Shown here one piece after another: positions 53,553-62,846 of a stretch of DNA of 64,000 nt. The notes below the pieces were generated by a model that was given only the letters and a program-made list of their open reading frames with translations, ran no database searches and was not told the origin of the DNA. The stretch spans positions 197,308-261,307 of the forward strand of contig JAMPGX010000002.1 of NCBI GenBank assembly GCA_023663725.1, in the 5' to 3' direction. The first letter of the stretch is position 1. Every line of letters begins with the position of its first letter. The DNA is from a bacterium (lineage in GTDB: Bacteria > Bacillota > Clostridia > Lachnospirales > Lachnospiraceae). The position numbers were made by a program, and so were the translations under genes.

Positions 53553-54390
53553 GATCAGTATCAATTTCAGCAGGAAGATGAGTGAAAAGAATATCAGCGC
53601 GTATGCGGCCAGCACAGCGTTCTTTATCTTCCTGTCGCTGGTGCCTATGTTGATGGTCATCTGTACCATGATCCCCTACACTCCTCTGACCGAGGAGAGT
53701 CTGGTTCGGGCGATCACGGAGGTGACGCCCAGACAGATTGACTCCATGGTGACGAGCCTGGTTCACGATGTGTATCAGCGAGCGTCCACTATCCTGCCAC
53801 TGGCCGCGCTGTTGATGATCTGGACCGCGGCCAAGGGGCTGATGGCTCTGATGGGAGGGCTGAACGCGATCAATGATGTGCAGGAGCGCCGCAATTATTT
53901 TGTGGTGCGCTTTGTGGCGGCTGTATATACGGTGGTGATGCTGATTGCCACCGTGATTTCTCTGGTGATCATGGCGCTGGGCAGCAGACTGGTGGATGTG
54001 GTGTTGGCCAGGGTTCCACAGCTGCAGTTTTTGTTTTCCCTGATCGTGAATCTGCGCTTCATCTTCTCATGGATTGTACTCACGCTGCTGTTCGCAGCCG
54101 TATATACCTATGTGCCCAGCCGGAAGCTGCGTTTTCGGGAGCAGATACCGGGCGCCAGCTTCACGGCGGTGGTGTGGAGCATTTTCTCCTGGGGATTCTC
54201 CATCTATTTGAATCTCAGTGGCTCATTCAGCATCTATGGCAGTCTGTCCCTGATTATCATCGCCATGATCTGGATGTATTTCTGCATGTATATCATTTTG
54301 GTGGGCGCTTATCTGAATTGCTTTTTCAACCCTGTGAACAAGGTGCTGACAAGCCGCATAGGACGGCAGCCGGAGAGTCTGGAGGAGTAG
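53530..54390 (+). CDS. YihY/virulence factor BrkB family membrane protein
   Basis: 286 residues with six membrane segments. Family features: KNISAYAASTAFFIFLSLVP, the 'IWTAAKGLMALMGGLNAIND' helix, and the C-terminal FSIYGSLSLIIIAMIWMYFC. The family was once thought to be RNase BN; its role is unresolved and probably lies in envelope transport or lipid flipping. AAGGAG is five bases from the ATG at 53530. It overlaps the SpoIID-like gene, so the two are coupled. Confidence 0.9.
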   Translation: MAMRKLIKISINFSRKMSEKNISAYAASTAFFIFLSLVPMLMVICTMIPYTPLTEESLVRAITEVTPRQIDSMVTSLVHDVYQRASTILPLAALLMIWTAAKGLMALMGGLNAINDVQERRNYFVVRFVAAVYTVVMLIATVISLVIMALGSRLVDVVLARVPQLQFLFSLIVNLRFIFSWIVLTLLFAAVYTYVPSRKLRFREQIPGASFTAVVWSIFSWGFSIYLNLSGSFSIYGSLSLIIIAMIWMYFCMYIILVGAYLNCFFNPVNKVLTSRIGRQPESLEE

Positions 54391-54394
54391 TAAG

Positions 54395-55246
54395 TCACGG
54401 GGATTCTGTACTGTCCGATACCCTGTTCAGGTAGAAGGAATAGGACGCCGTTCCCCCATAACCGTTCTCCACGTTCCATCCAGCACACACTTCATAGATA
54501 TATCCGCCCGGTTTAAGCGCAATGACATTGCCGTCAACTGAGACATCCTCGCTCTCGGCGGACGGATCGGACCAATGCTCATCACTCCAGCACCGGACGC
54601 TGACGGTATCAGGCTTTTCCCAGAACCTCAATGTAGCGGTATGATCCGTTGTCTCTTCCAGGGAAAATTCCAGGGATAATAAATCCTTGCAGTCTAAGGG
54701 ATGAGCGCTGTCGGCATCTATAGAGCGGGATGATCCATCCCAGTTTCTGCTCCGCCAGGAGTATGTGCCCAGCAATGTGCTGCAGACTGTCTCATCGCTT
54801 GTGACGGTTAGAATGGGTGGCGTCTCCAAGATGATGACGGCGTCATCTGCGTCCAGTAAGTGATTTGCATATTGATTCAGGTCCTGGCATGGCTCGTATT
54901 TGGTTCTGTATCCGACGCCGTCAATCACCAGGAATGGGTTGTAAGCCATGATGGTTGTCTGTGTGCCATCCGCCATGAACAGTGTAAAGATCACACCCTG
55001 TCCGTCGTATTCGGTATAAGAGTTATCCTTCTGGTAGATGACCACATTTCTCAGATATTCCACCAATTTTTCCATGTCGGCAATCTCAACGGTTTTATCT
55101 GGCGGTGTTAAATGTACGGTCGCATATGCAAGCTGCGACGCGTCCAGAGCCTTATAAGGTCTTTTTCCGCTGGCGGCGTAAACGACGGCGATGACGCCGA
55201 ATAACAAAACGCAGGTTAATAATACAATCAGTGTTTTTTTCTTCAT
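54395..55246 (-). CDS. Secreted protein of unknown function
   Basis: 283 residues, AAGGAG eight bases before the ATG. A signal peptide or anchor (TLIVLLTCVLLFGVIAVVYA) has no lipobox Cys. The body is beta-rich: a first half with KLVEYLRNVVIYQKDNSYTE and GYRTKYEPCQDLNQYANHLL, and a second with CWSDEHWSDPSAESEDVSVD and GGYIYEVCAGWNVENGYGGT. The last part resembles the Ig-like ends of secreted Firmicutes proteins. I do not recognise the family. It converges on the YihY gene with only four bases between. Confidence 0.7.
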   Translation of the reverse strand: MKKKTLIVLLTCVLLFGVIAVVYAASGKRPYKALDASQLAYATVHLTPPDKTVEIADMEKLVEYLRNVVIYQKDNSYTEYDGQGVIFTLFMADGTQTTIMAYNPFLVIDGVGYRTKYEPCQDLNQYANHLLDADDAVIILETPPILTVTSDETVCSTLLGTYSWRSRNWDGSSRSIDADSAHPLDCKDLLSLEFSLEETTDHTATLRFWEKPDTVSVRCWSDEHWSDPSAESEDVSVDGNVIALKPGGYIYEVCAGWNVENGYGGTASYSFYLNRVSDSTESP

Positions 55247-55359
55247 GGCGGGTTCTCCTTTTTTTCGTTTTATTTCCCTATGTTTATATTTATAGACAGA
55301 AAAAATCCGGAGGTGTTACAGGAGATGCGACCTTTGTGAATTTGGCTCTTGAAAATTTA

Positions 55360-55388
55360 TTGACTTTTAACGGTTCATATGATATGTT
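55360..55388 (+). promoter_or_regulatory. Possible promoter of the broken Rpn-family gene
   Basis: TTGACT (55360-55365), 17-base spacer, TATGTT (55383-55388). The remainder of the 300-base gap shows nothing else. Confidence 0.35.
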
Positions 55389-55542
55389 TACTACAAAGCA
55401 ATGATTCTAACCGTCTTTTGAAGGCTATTTTATCTTTTCCCGTGTGGGATGTCGAGACAGATTCATGCTTTTATTTCACCAATAATCAGGAATAAGGCAG
55501 GAGGCTTTGTCAGAGGCGATCTTTCTGCGGGAGGAGGTACGA

Positions 55543-56122
55543 TTGGGAAAGAAGGATTTGATGTTGAAATCCTATCTGTCTGACCCAATGCGCTATGCAG
55601 ATTCCAAGGAGCCTGCACGAGCTGTTGGACTATGGAGGGGCTTCGCCGGAGGTGATCCGGCAGCTTGAGAGGCTGGTGCCAGAGTGTCCGCTGCATATAT
55701 TGGATTTGAATCAGGAGAATGATTACTCAGGATTTCGGACGTCATTGCGGACCGTGTTTGAACTGTATGCCTGCAGAACGGACAAGAAGCGGTTTCGGGA
55801 GTATGTGGAATCGCATGAGGAATGTCGCCATCTGGACGAAGAAACCTATGCGGTCATAGGGCAGATGGTCAGGTCGGAGGAATTGCTTGAAGTGGCGAAT
55901 GACAGAGGAAAAGCAAAGGAGGAGAGAGATATGTGTAAGGCGATAAAGGACTTGATTGCAGATGGAAGGGCGGAAGAAAGAACTGCTATCATTGGCAGTG
56001 TGATGCAAAAACTGCACTGCTCATTGGAGGAGGCGTGTGAGATAGCGGGGATATCTGTGCAGGAATACCGTCAGGCGCAATCCTGCCTGACGCTTGCCAC
56101 AATAGGGAGCAGGACAGACTGA
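55543..56122 (+). pseudogene. Rpn/transposase-like (PD-(D/E)XK) gene, deleted and frameshifted
   Basis: A good start remains: GGGAGGAGG then TTG at 55543, giving GKKDLMLKSYLSDPMRYAD, the usual N-terminus of Rpn-type proteins. The frame then continues into a stop near 55665. The C-terminal part is in another frame (55595-56122): LHELLDYGGASPEVIRQLER, VPECPLHILDLNQEND, FRTSLRTVFELYACRTDKKR, and the common tail MCKAIKDLIADGRAEERTAI. The nuclease core between these parts (about 80 to 100 residues) is missing. An internal deletion plus frameshift is the simplest reading. Confidence 0.75.
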
Positions 56123-56170
56123 AAGAAAATGCAGAAATGAAAATTCAAGATGTCAAAATCGAAAAATCCC

Positions 56171-56199
56171 TTGACATTTTCAGGGGAAGACTCTACAAT
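56171..56199 (+). promoter_or_regulatory. Promoter of the T-box/pheST operon
   Basis: Consensus TTGACA (56171-56176), 17-base spacer, TACAAT (56194-56199). Confidence 0.85.
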
Positions 56200-56205
56200 A
56201 GTCAC

Positions 56206-56496
56206 AGCGAATAAAAAGGCGATGAAGGTGCATAGTAGGGCGTCATTTCCGCACAGAGAGGGGGAGCCACCGGCTGCAAGCTTTCCTGCGTTCAGATGAT
56301 GGCATGAATTTCCCACCGGAGCCGCCGGGGTGAAACCTGTCTTAGTGTTGTAGCAGGCAGTAGCTTTGGCCGTAGGCGCGCGTTAGGCGCATCAGAGAGT
56401 CCCGTCGGTGACGGACGGGGAATATGGGTGGTACCGCGGAAAGAGAGATTTCGTCCCATGTGCAGGAGGCTGTGCATGGGATTTTTTATGCCCAGG
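56206..56496 (+). promoter_or_regulatory. T-box leader of pheST
   Basis: The invariant T-box sequence GGGTGGTACCGCGG lies at 56426-56439, followed by an attenuator hairpin CGTCCCATG...CATGGGA with TTTTTT (56452-56487). The upstream part, beginning GCGATGAAGGTGCATAGTAGG near 56219, is consistent with stem I. A specifier codon (TTC expected for Phe; TTTCCC occurs near 56309) cannot be fixed without folding. Uncharged tRNA-Phe would favour antitermination. Confidence 0.92.
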
Positions 56497-56532
56497 GCAG
56501 CATACGCGGAATTTATATAGGAGGATATGAAC

Positions 56533-57567
56533 ATGAGTGACAGGTTAGCGAGCATCAGACAGGAGATCCTGGACGGCATTAAAGAGCGCGCGAACTCCAG
56601 GGCGGAGGCATATGAGCTTCGCAAGCAATTCCTGGATTCCAAGGCTGGCAAGATCGGCCAACTGATGAAGGAGATGAAGAGCATTGCCCCGGAGGAGAGG
56701 GCCAGCTTCGGCAAGAGCGTCAATGAGCTGAAGGAGTGGGCGCAACAGCGCTTTATGGAGCTGGATGAGAAGATGAAGGATAGGGAGCTGCAGCGGAGAT
56801 ACGAGTCTGAGCGCATTGATGTGACGATGCCGGCTCAGAGCGTGGGGACAGGCAATCTGCACCCTGTCACCCAGATTCGCAATCAGCTCATGGATATTTT
56901 TGTGGGTATGGGCTTTGAGGTGGCCCAGACCAGAGAGATTGAGAACGATTATTACAATTTTGAGGCGTTGAACATTCCCAAGGATCATCCCGCCAGAGAT
57001 ATGCAGGATACCTTTTATCTGTCCCCTGAGTTCCTGTTGGCTACGCAGACCAGTGCGGCCCAGATTCACACCATGGAGAAGAAAAAACCTCCGATCAAGA
57101 TTGTGGCGGCGCCGGGCAAGGTTTTCCGCTCGGATGACGACGCTACTCACTCTCCTATGTTTCATCAGATGGAGGGGCTGGTGGTGGATAAGAAGATTAC
57201 GCTCTGCGATCTGAAGGGCATGCTGGAGCTGTTTGTGAAGAAAATATTTGGGGAGGATACTACTACCCGTCTGCGTCCCTCCTATTTCCCTTTCACGGAA
57301 CCCTCCGTGGAGGTGGATGTGAGTTGCTTTTCCTGCGGCGGCACGGGCTGCAAGCTGTGTAAGGGCACAGGCTGGATCGAGCTTCTGGGCGCGGGTATCG
57401 TGAACAAAAAAGTGCTGGAAAACTGTGGCATCGACTCGGAGCAGTACAGCGGGCTGGCCTTTGGCATTGGTCTGGACCGCACCGCTATGCTGAAATATGG
57501 CATTAACAATGTCAAGCTGCTGTTTGAGTCCGATCTGCGGGTATTGCGGCAGATCGACGACAACTAA
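56533..57567 (+). CDS. pheS: Phenylalanyl-tRNA synthetase alpha subunit
   Basis: 344 residues from the ATG at 56533, eight bases after AGGAGG (56519-56524); an ATG two codons earlier is too close. An N-terminal coiled coil (1-85) is followed by the class II core: motif 1 [20 protein letters not shown], motif 2 region [20 protein letters not shown], and motif 3 [18 protein letters not shown]. The Cys-rich loop [17 protein letters not shown] is typical. It works as alpha2-beta2 with PheT. Confidence 0.97.
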   Translation: MSDRLASIRQEILDGIKERANSRAEAYELRKQFLDSKAGKIGQLMKEMKSIAPEERASFGKSVNELKEWAQQRFMELDEKMKDRELQRRYESERIDVTMPAQSVGTGNLHPVTQIRNQLMDIFVGMGFEVAQTREIENDYYNFEALNIPKDHPARDMQDTFYLSPEFLLATQTSAAQIHTMEKKKPPIKIVAAPGKVFRSDDDATHSPMFHQMEGLVVDKKITLCDLKGMLELFVKKIFGEDTTTRLRPSYFPFTEPSVEVDVSCFSCGGTGCKLCKGTGWIELLGAGIVNKKVLENCGIDSEQYSGLAFGIGLDRTAMLKYGINNVKLLFESDLRVLRQIDDN

Positions 57568-57593
57568 GCTTATAGAGAAAATGGAGGGATATT

Positions 57594-60014
57594 ATGTTAG
57601 TACCTTTGAGTTGGTTAAAGGATTATGTGGAGATTGATGTGACGCCTCAGGAGCTGGAGGAAAAGCTTTTTTCCTGTGGTTTTGAGGTGGAGGAGCTGCA
57701 CGAGGTGGGTGAGGCTGTCAGCAATGTGGTGGTGGGGCTGGTGGAGACCTGTGAGGCCATTCCCGACACGCATTTGCATGTGTGCAGGGTGAACGCCGGT
57801 GTTCACGGCGTTTTTCAGGTGTGTTGCGGCGCGGACAATGTGCAGGCGGGAGGGAAGTATCCTCTGGCGCTGGTGGGCGCTTCTGTGTATATGACAGCCA
57901 AAGACCACAAGACTGTGGAGGGCATCATGACGATCAAGAAGGGGAAGCTGCGCGGCTATGAGTCTGAGGGTATGCTTTGCTCCGGCGTTGAGTTGGGAGT
58001 GAGCGAGAACATGTTCCCAGGCGCGGGCTACAATGGCCTGCTGGTGCTGCCCGCAGACTGCGAGCCCGGCGTGGATGTGAAGCCGATTTTAGGGCTGGAC
58101 GATTGGATTTTTGATATCTCCATTACGGCAAACCGGCCTGACTGCCAGAGCATCGTGGGCATCGCCCGCGAAGTGGCTGCGGTGCTGAACCGCGAGTTCA
58201 AGATGCCTGCTTTGGACTATGTAGAGACGGAGGTGCAGAAGCAGGGCTTTACAGTGGCAGTGGATGCCCCAGATTTGTGCCCTCGGTATATCGGTCACTA
58301 TGTGTATGATGTGGAGATCGGGGAGTCGCCTGTGTGGATGAAGCGCAGACTGGCATTGATGGGTCAGGACGCCATCTCCAATATTGTCGATATCACCAAC
58401 TATGTGCTGCTGGAAATGGGGCAGCCTATGCATGCCTTTGACTGTGATTACCTGGAGGGTAATGCGATCAATGTGCGCAGAGCGGGACAGGGCGAAAAGC
58501 TTACCACACTGGACGGCCAGGAATATGCGCTCGATTCCAGCAATCTGGTGATCTGTGACGGCGTAAAGCCGGTGGCCTTGGCAGGGGTTATGGGCGGCCT
58601 GAACTCCGAGATACGGGAGAGTACCACGGAAGTATTGTTTGAGTCGGCGAAGTTCGCTCGGGATAATATCCGCAAGACCTCCCGCGGGTTGGGAAAGCGC
58701 ACGGACGCCAGCGCGAGATATGAGAAGGGAGTGGATGAGTTCTCGACGGTGCATGCGATGGAGCGCGCCCTTCATCTGGTACAGGAGTTAGGGTGCGGCA
58801 AGGTGTCCTGTACCCATGTGGATGTGAACACGGGCAACAGCATAGAGCCCAGAGAGATGCGTGTCAGCGTCAGAAAAGTGGAGGATGTGCTGGGCATCGA
58901 CGTACCCGATCAGGAGATTCTGCGGATTATGAGGAATCTGGATTTTGCACCCGTCCTTGACGGGGATCAACTGACTCTGCAGGTGCCTGCCTACAGGGAA
59001 GATATGGACGACTATCCGGATGTCGCCGAGGAAGTGATCCGCATGTACGGTTACGACCATGTGGTTCCCGCTTTCATGCCCCAGGCCCAGGTGACTATGG
59101 GAGGCGTGCCTCAGAATATGAAGAAGGAACTGAAGCTCAAGAGAGCCCTGTGCGGTGTGGGGGCATATGAATGCATTCATTACAGCTTTTTCTCCCCCTC
59201 GGACCTGGATCTGCTGCGTCTGCCCCAGGATGCGCCGCAGCGTCAGGCCATCCGCCTGATCAACCCGATCAATGAGGAGTTGTCTCTTATGCGGACGACT
59301 TTGGTGCCCTCCATGCTCAATGCCATCTCCCGAAATCAGAAAAAGGGGAATCTGGAGGGCAGGCTCTATGAGAGTGCCAGGGTGTTCATCCCCAAGGCGC
59401 TGCCGCTGTCCGAGTATCCGGAAGAGCGGGAGACGCTGTGCATCGGTGTGTTTGGAGAAAAGGAGAGCTTTTTCACCCTCAAGGGCATGGCGGAGAAGGT
59501 GGCGGATACACTGTTTATCCAGTTTGCCTATGTGCCTGAGACGCAGCCCTATCTGCACCCCTATCAGGCTGCCGCTGTCTATTTTGAGGGTGTCAGAGTG
59601 GGTTATATGGGCAAGGTGGCCTACGAGGTGGCGGAGCAACTCGATCTGCGCGTGGACGCCTATGTGTTGGAGCTTGATCTGCGCAGTCTTGAGGAGGCTT
59701 ACAACAGGCAGGCCAACTTCACTCCTCTGCCCAAATTCCCAGAGGAGAGCAGAGATCTGGCGCTGGTGATGGACAAGGCTGTGACCTGCGGCCAGGTGGA
59801 GGAGATCATCCGCAGATCCTGCAATTACATCAAGAGTCTCCGGCTCTTTGACGTATATGAGGGCGGACAGATCGCTGAGGGTAAGAAGAGTATGGCGTTT
59901 ACCGTGGAGTTTACGCCGCGTGAGGAGGCGTTCGAGCCGGATTCGGTGGATCGCTTTGTGAAAAAAATATTGAAGAATCTGAAGAATGAACTGGATATTG
60001 AACTGAGAAGCTAA
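57594..60014 (+). CDS. pheT: Phenylalanyl-tRNA synthetase beta subunit
   Basis: 806 residues, full length. It starts MLVPLSWLKDYVEIDVTPQE and contains a tRNA-binding OB domain (about 40-150), the B3/B4 editing region (ITANRPDCQSIVGIAREVAA), B5, the inactive class II-like core (AYRPED-type: VPAYREDMDDYPDVAEEVIR), and the FDX-ACB anticodon-binding domain at the end (FPEESRDLALVMDKAVTCGQ). The operon ends here or continues through the repeat region into the M18 gene. Confidence 0.97.
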   Translation: MLVPLSWLKDYVEIDVTPQELEEKLFSCGFEVEELHEVGEAVSNVVVGLVETCEAIPDTHLHVCRVNAGVHGVFQVCCGADNVQAGGKYPLALVGASVYMTAKDHKTVEGIMTIKKGKLRGYESEGMLCSGVELGVSENMFPGAGYNGLLVLPADCEPGVDVKPILGLDDWIFDISITANRPDCQSIVGIAREVAAVLNREFKMPALDYVETEVQKQGFTVAVDAPDLCPRYIGHYVYDVEIGESPVWMKRRLALMGQDAISNIVDITNYVLLEMGQPMHAFDCDYLEGNAINVRRAGQGEKLTTLDGQEYALDSSNLVICDGVKPVALAGVMGGLNSEIRESTTEVLFESAKFARDNIRKTSRGLGKRTDASARYEKGVDEFSTVHAMERALHLVQELGCGKVSCTHVDVNTGNSIEPREMRVSVRKVEDVLGIDVPDQEILRIMRNLDFAPVLDGDQLTLQVPAYREDMDDYPDVAEEVIRMYGYDHVVPAFMPQAQVTMGGVPQNMKKELKLKRALCGVGAYECIHYSFFSPSDLDLLRLPQDAPQRQAIRLINPINEELSLMRTTLVPSMLNAISRNQKKGNLEGRLYESARVFIPKALPLSEYPEERETLCIGVFGEKESFFTLKGMAEKVADTLFIQFAYVPETQPYLHPYQAAAVYFEGVRVGYMGKVAYEVAEQLDLRVDAYVLELDLRSLEEAYNRQANFTPLPKFPEESRDLALVMDKAVTCGQVEEIIRRSCNYIKSLRLFDVYEGGQIAEGKKSMAFTVEFTPREEAFEPDSVDRFVKKILKNLKNELDIELRS

Positions 60015-60026
60015 TATTAGGGAATA

Positions 60027-60170
60027 CGTGAAGTGACTCTGGGAGGGTCGCAGCGGAACTTATATTATAACAGCAAGGCCCGTACAGAGTCCAGAGAATT
60101 TGGGGACAGCGGAGCGGCCCCAAATTACTCTGCGTGAAGTGACTCTGGGAGGGTCGCAGCGGAACTTATA
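60027..60170 (+). repeat. 38-base direct repeats flanking a hairpin, between pheT and the M18 gene
   Basis: Two identical 38-base copies (60027-60064 and 60133-60170), beginning CGTGAAGTGACTCTGGGAGG. Between them is a perfect stem AATTTGGGG (60097-60105) / CCCCAAATT (60118-60126). The second copy abuts the SD of the M18 gene. Confidence 0.85.
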
Positions 60171-60188
60171 ATAAGGAGAGTGGAGATT

Positions 60189-61616
60189 ATGGCTAAAAAG
60201 AGCGCATGGGAGAACTATGATGAGAAACAGCTGAAGAAGCTGGAGAAGCTGTGCAAGGAATACAGAGAGTTCCTGGATCAGGGCAAGACGGAGCGGGAGT
60301 GTATTGACACAATTGTCAATATGATTGAAAAAGAGGGGTATCGAGAGCTGGAGGCTCTGGTTAAGGCTGGGGAGACCTTGAAAAAAGGCGACAAGGTGTA
60401 CAGTGTGTGGATGAACAAGTCCATAGCCATATTCCGTATTGGCAGAAGACCTTTAGCGGAGGGCATGAACATTCTGGGCGCCCATATTGACAGCCCCAGA
60501 CTGGATGTAAAGCAGAACCCGCTGTTTGAGGATATCGATCATGCCTTTGCCTATCTGGACACCCACTACTATGGCGGTGTGAAGAAATACCAGTGGGTGA
60601 CGTTGCCTCTGGCGATTCATGGCGTGGTAGTCAAAAAGGACGGCTCCACGGTAGAGCTGAATGTTGGGGAAAATGAAGACGATCCGGTATTTTTTGTGTC
60701 TGATCTGTTGATTCACCTGGCCGGCGAACAGTTGGAGAAGAAGGCGGCCAAGGTAATCGAGGGCGAGGCGCTGGATCTGATTGTCGGCTCCAAACCCCTG
60801 ATAATAGGCAAGGAGGAGAAGGAGACTGAGGAGGGCAAGGAGAAGGCAAAGAGCGTCCTCAAGTCCGGTGTGCTGGATATTCTGAAGAATACCTACGACA
60901 TAGAGGAGGAGGACTTCGTCTCCGCGGAGCTGGAGATCGTGCCAGCAGGAAAGGCTCGTGAGGCCGGTTTTGACCGAAGCATGATTCTGGCCTATGGGCA
61001 TGACGACAGAGTGTGTGCATTCACCTCCCTGAAAGCGATGTTGGATGTCAAGAATACAGACAGGACCCTGTGCTGTATATTGGTGGATAAGGAGGAGATA
61101 GGCTCAGTGGGCGCCACGGGTATGCAGTCCCGCTTCTTCGAGAATTCCCTGGCGGAACTGATGAATCTGACAGGGGAGTACAGCGAGCTGAACCTGCGCA
61201 GATGTCTGGCGGGTAGCGCCATGCTTTCCTCCGATGTGAGCGCGGCGTTTGACCCTGGCTTCAGGAGCAGCTTTGAGCTGAAGAATGCGGCTTTTCTGGG
61301 TTATGGTATGGTGTTCAACAAATTTACCGGCTCCAGAGGCAAATCGGGCTCCAATGACGCCAACGCCGAGTATATCGCACATCTGCGTCAGGTTATGGAT
61401 GAGGGCAAGGTGCAGTGGCAGACTGCGGAACTTGGTAAAGTGGATGTGGGCGGAGGCGGCACCATCGCTTACATCCTGGCTCTGTATGGCATGAATGTCA
61501 TTGACAGCGGCGTTCCCGTGCTCAATATGCACGCGCCCTGGGAGGCTGTGAGCAAGGCGGATGTCTATGAGGCGTACAGGGGATATAAGGTATTTGCGGA
61601 AAATGTGAGTATGTGA
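60189..61616 (+). CDS. M18-family aminopeptidase
   Basis: 475 residues from the ATG at 60189; AAGGAG is about ten bases upstream. Zinc ligands and motifs of M18: GAHIDSPRLDVKQNPLFED, YGHDDRVCAFTSLKAM, LVDKEEIGSVGATGMQSR, SSDVSAAFDP, and the final LNMHAPWEAVSKADVYEAYR. The enzyme removes N-terminal, often acidic, residues and forms large cytoplasmic dodecamers. Together with the M24 and Opp genes it fits peptide use. Confidence 0.95.
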   Translation: MAKKSAWENYDEKQLKKLEKLCKEYREFLDQGKTERECIDTIVNMIEKEGYRELEALVKAGETLKKGDKVYSVWMNKSIAIFRIGRRPLAEGMNILGAHIDSPRLDVKQNPLFEDIDHAFAYLDTHYYGGVKKYQWVTLPLAIHGVVVKKDGSTVELNVGENEDDPVFFVSDLLIHLAGEQLEKKAAKVIEGEALDLIVGSKPLIIGKEEKETEEGKEKAKSVLKSGVLDILKNTYDIEEEDFVSAELEIVPAGKAREAGFDRSMILAYGHDDRVCAFTSLKAMLDVKNTDRTLCCILVDKEEIGSVGATGMQSRFFENSLAELMNLTGEYSELNLRRCLAGSAMLSSDVSAAFDPGFRSSFELKNAAFLGYGMVFNKFTGSRGKSGSNDANAEYIAHLRQVMDEGKVQWQTAELGKVDVGGGGTIAYILALYGMNVIDSGVPVLNMHAPWEAVSKADVYEAYRGYKVFAENVSM

Positions 61617-61640
61617 CAGCGAGCTGTCATGGAGAATACA

Positions 61641-62672
61641 ATGGAATTAAAAAAATCTGATTTCTATTTTGATCTGCCTCAGGAATTGATTGCCCAGGAC
61701 CCTCTGGAGGACCGTTCATCCTCCAGGCTTCTGGTGCTGGACAGGAAAACGGGACAGGTCAGGCATGATGTGTTTTACCACATCACCGGCTATCTGCAGC
61801 CCGGAGACTGTCTGGTGCTGAACGATACCAAGGTGATTCCCGCCCGCCTGCTGGGAGAGAGGGCGGATACGGGGGGCCATGTGGAGGTGTTGCTTCTCAG
61901 ACGGCGGGAGAAGGACGTGTGGGAGACGCTGGTAAAGCCGGGCAAAAAGTGCAGGCCTGGCACTTGGCTGGTGTTTGGAGACGGGCTTTTGAAGGCGCAG
62001 GTGTTGGAGACCGTCGAGGAGGGCAATCGCCTGATTCGATTTGTCTACGAGGGCATATGGGAAGAGGTGCTGGATAAGCTGGGAGAGATGCCTCTTCCCC
62101 CCTATATCACACATCGTCTGCAGGATAAAAATCGCTATCAGACCGTCTATGCCAGATACGAGGGCTCGGCGGCCGCTCCCACGGCAGGATTACATTTTAC
62201 CAGAGAGCTTCTGACGCAGATCGAGAAGATGGGAGTGGAAGTCGTCTATGTGACGCTGCATGTGGGCCTGGGGACATTCCGTCCAGTCAAGGAGGAGAAT
62301 GTGCTCGAGCACCATATGCACTCGGAATATTATCAGGTCACAGAGGAGGCTGCTAAGCGGATTAACGCGGTCAAAGCAGCCGGCGGCAGGGTGATCTGTG
62401 TGGGCACCACGAGTTGTCGCACGCTGGAGAGCGCTGCGGACGGGGATGGCCGGGTACAGCCGGGGTGCGGCGACACAGAGATATTCATCTATCCCGGCTA
62501 TCATTTCAAGGTCCTGGACGGCCTGATCACCAATTTCCATCTGCCGGAGTCCACGCTGGTGATGCTGGTCAGCGCTCTGGCAGGGCGGGAACAGGTGTTG
62601 GCGGCCTATGAGGAGGCCATTTTGAAGAGATATCGCTTTTTCAGCTTTGGGGATGCGATGTACATTGGGTGA
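61641..62672 (+). CDS. queA: S-adenosylmethionine:tRNA ribosyltransferase-isomerase
   Basis: 343 residues from the ATG at 61641, about six bases after TGGAGA; a start four codons upstream would include the SD. QueA adds the epoxycyclopentane part of queuosine to tRNA. Motifs: [59 protein letters not shown]-type [17 protein letters not shown], and [14 protein letters not shown]. No tgt gene follows inside the window. Confidence 0.96.
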   Translation: MELKKSDFYFDLPQELIAQDPLEDRSSSRLLVLDRKTGQVRHDVFYHITGYLQPGDCLVLNDTKVIPARLLGERADTGGHVEVLLLRRREKDVWETLVKPGKKCRPGTWLVFGDGLLKAQVLETVEEGNRLIRFVYEGIWEEVLDKLGEMPLPPYITHRLQDKNRYQTVYARYEGSAAAPTAGLHFTRELLTQIEKMGVEVVYVTLHVGLGTFRPVKEENVLEHHMHSEYYQVTEEAAKRINAVKAAGGRVICVGTTSCRTLESAADGDGRVQPGCGDTEIFIYPGYHFKVLDGLITNFHLPESTLVMLVSALAGREQVLAAYEEAILKRYRFFSFGDAMYIG

Positions 62673-62686
62673 GTAATATTTGGAGG

Positions 62687-62728
62687 AAGTCCGCGAGAAC
62701 ACAGAACACAGTGCGACCGTGGACTTTT
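62687..62728 (+). terminator. Weak terminator after queA
   Basis: AAGTCC (62687-62692) / GGACTT (62721-62726) with TT following; long loop. Confidence 0.35.
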
Positions 62729-62790
62729 GACGTTTATTTCAAGCTGAAAGAATAAAATTGGGCAGCGCGCCGACTTTGTTCCGAATGTTG

Positions 62791-62819
62791 TTGATTTCGT
62801 TCTGATATAGTGGTACACT
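62791..62819 (+). promoter_or_regulatory. Promoter of the HTH-AAA gene
   Basis: TTGATT (62791-62796), 17-base spacer, TACACT (62814-62819). Confidence 0.55.
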
Positions 62820-62846
62820 ATGTCTATAAAGCTTGGAGGTGCTAAA

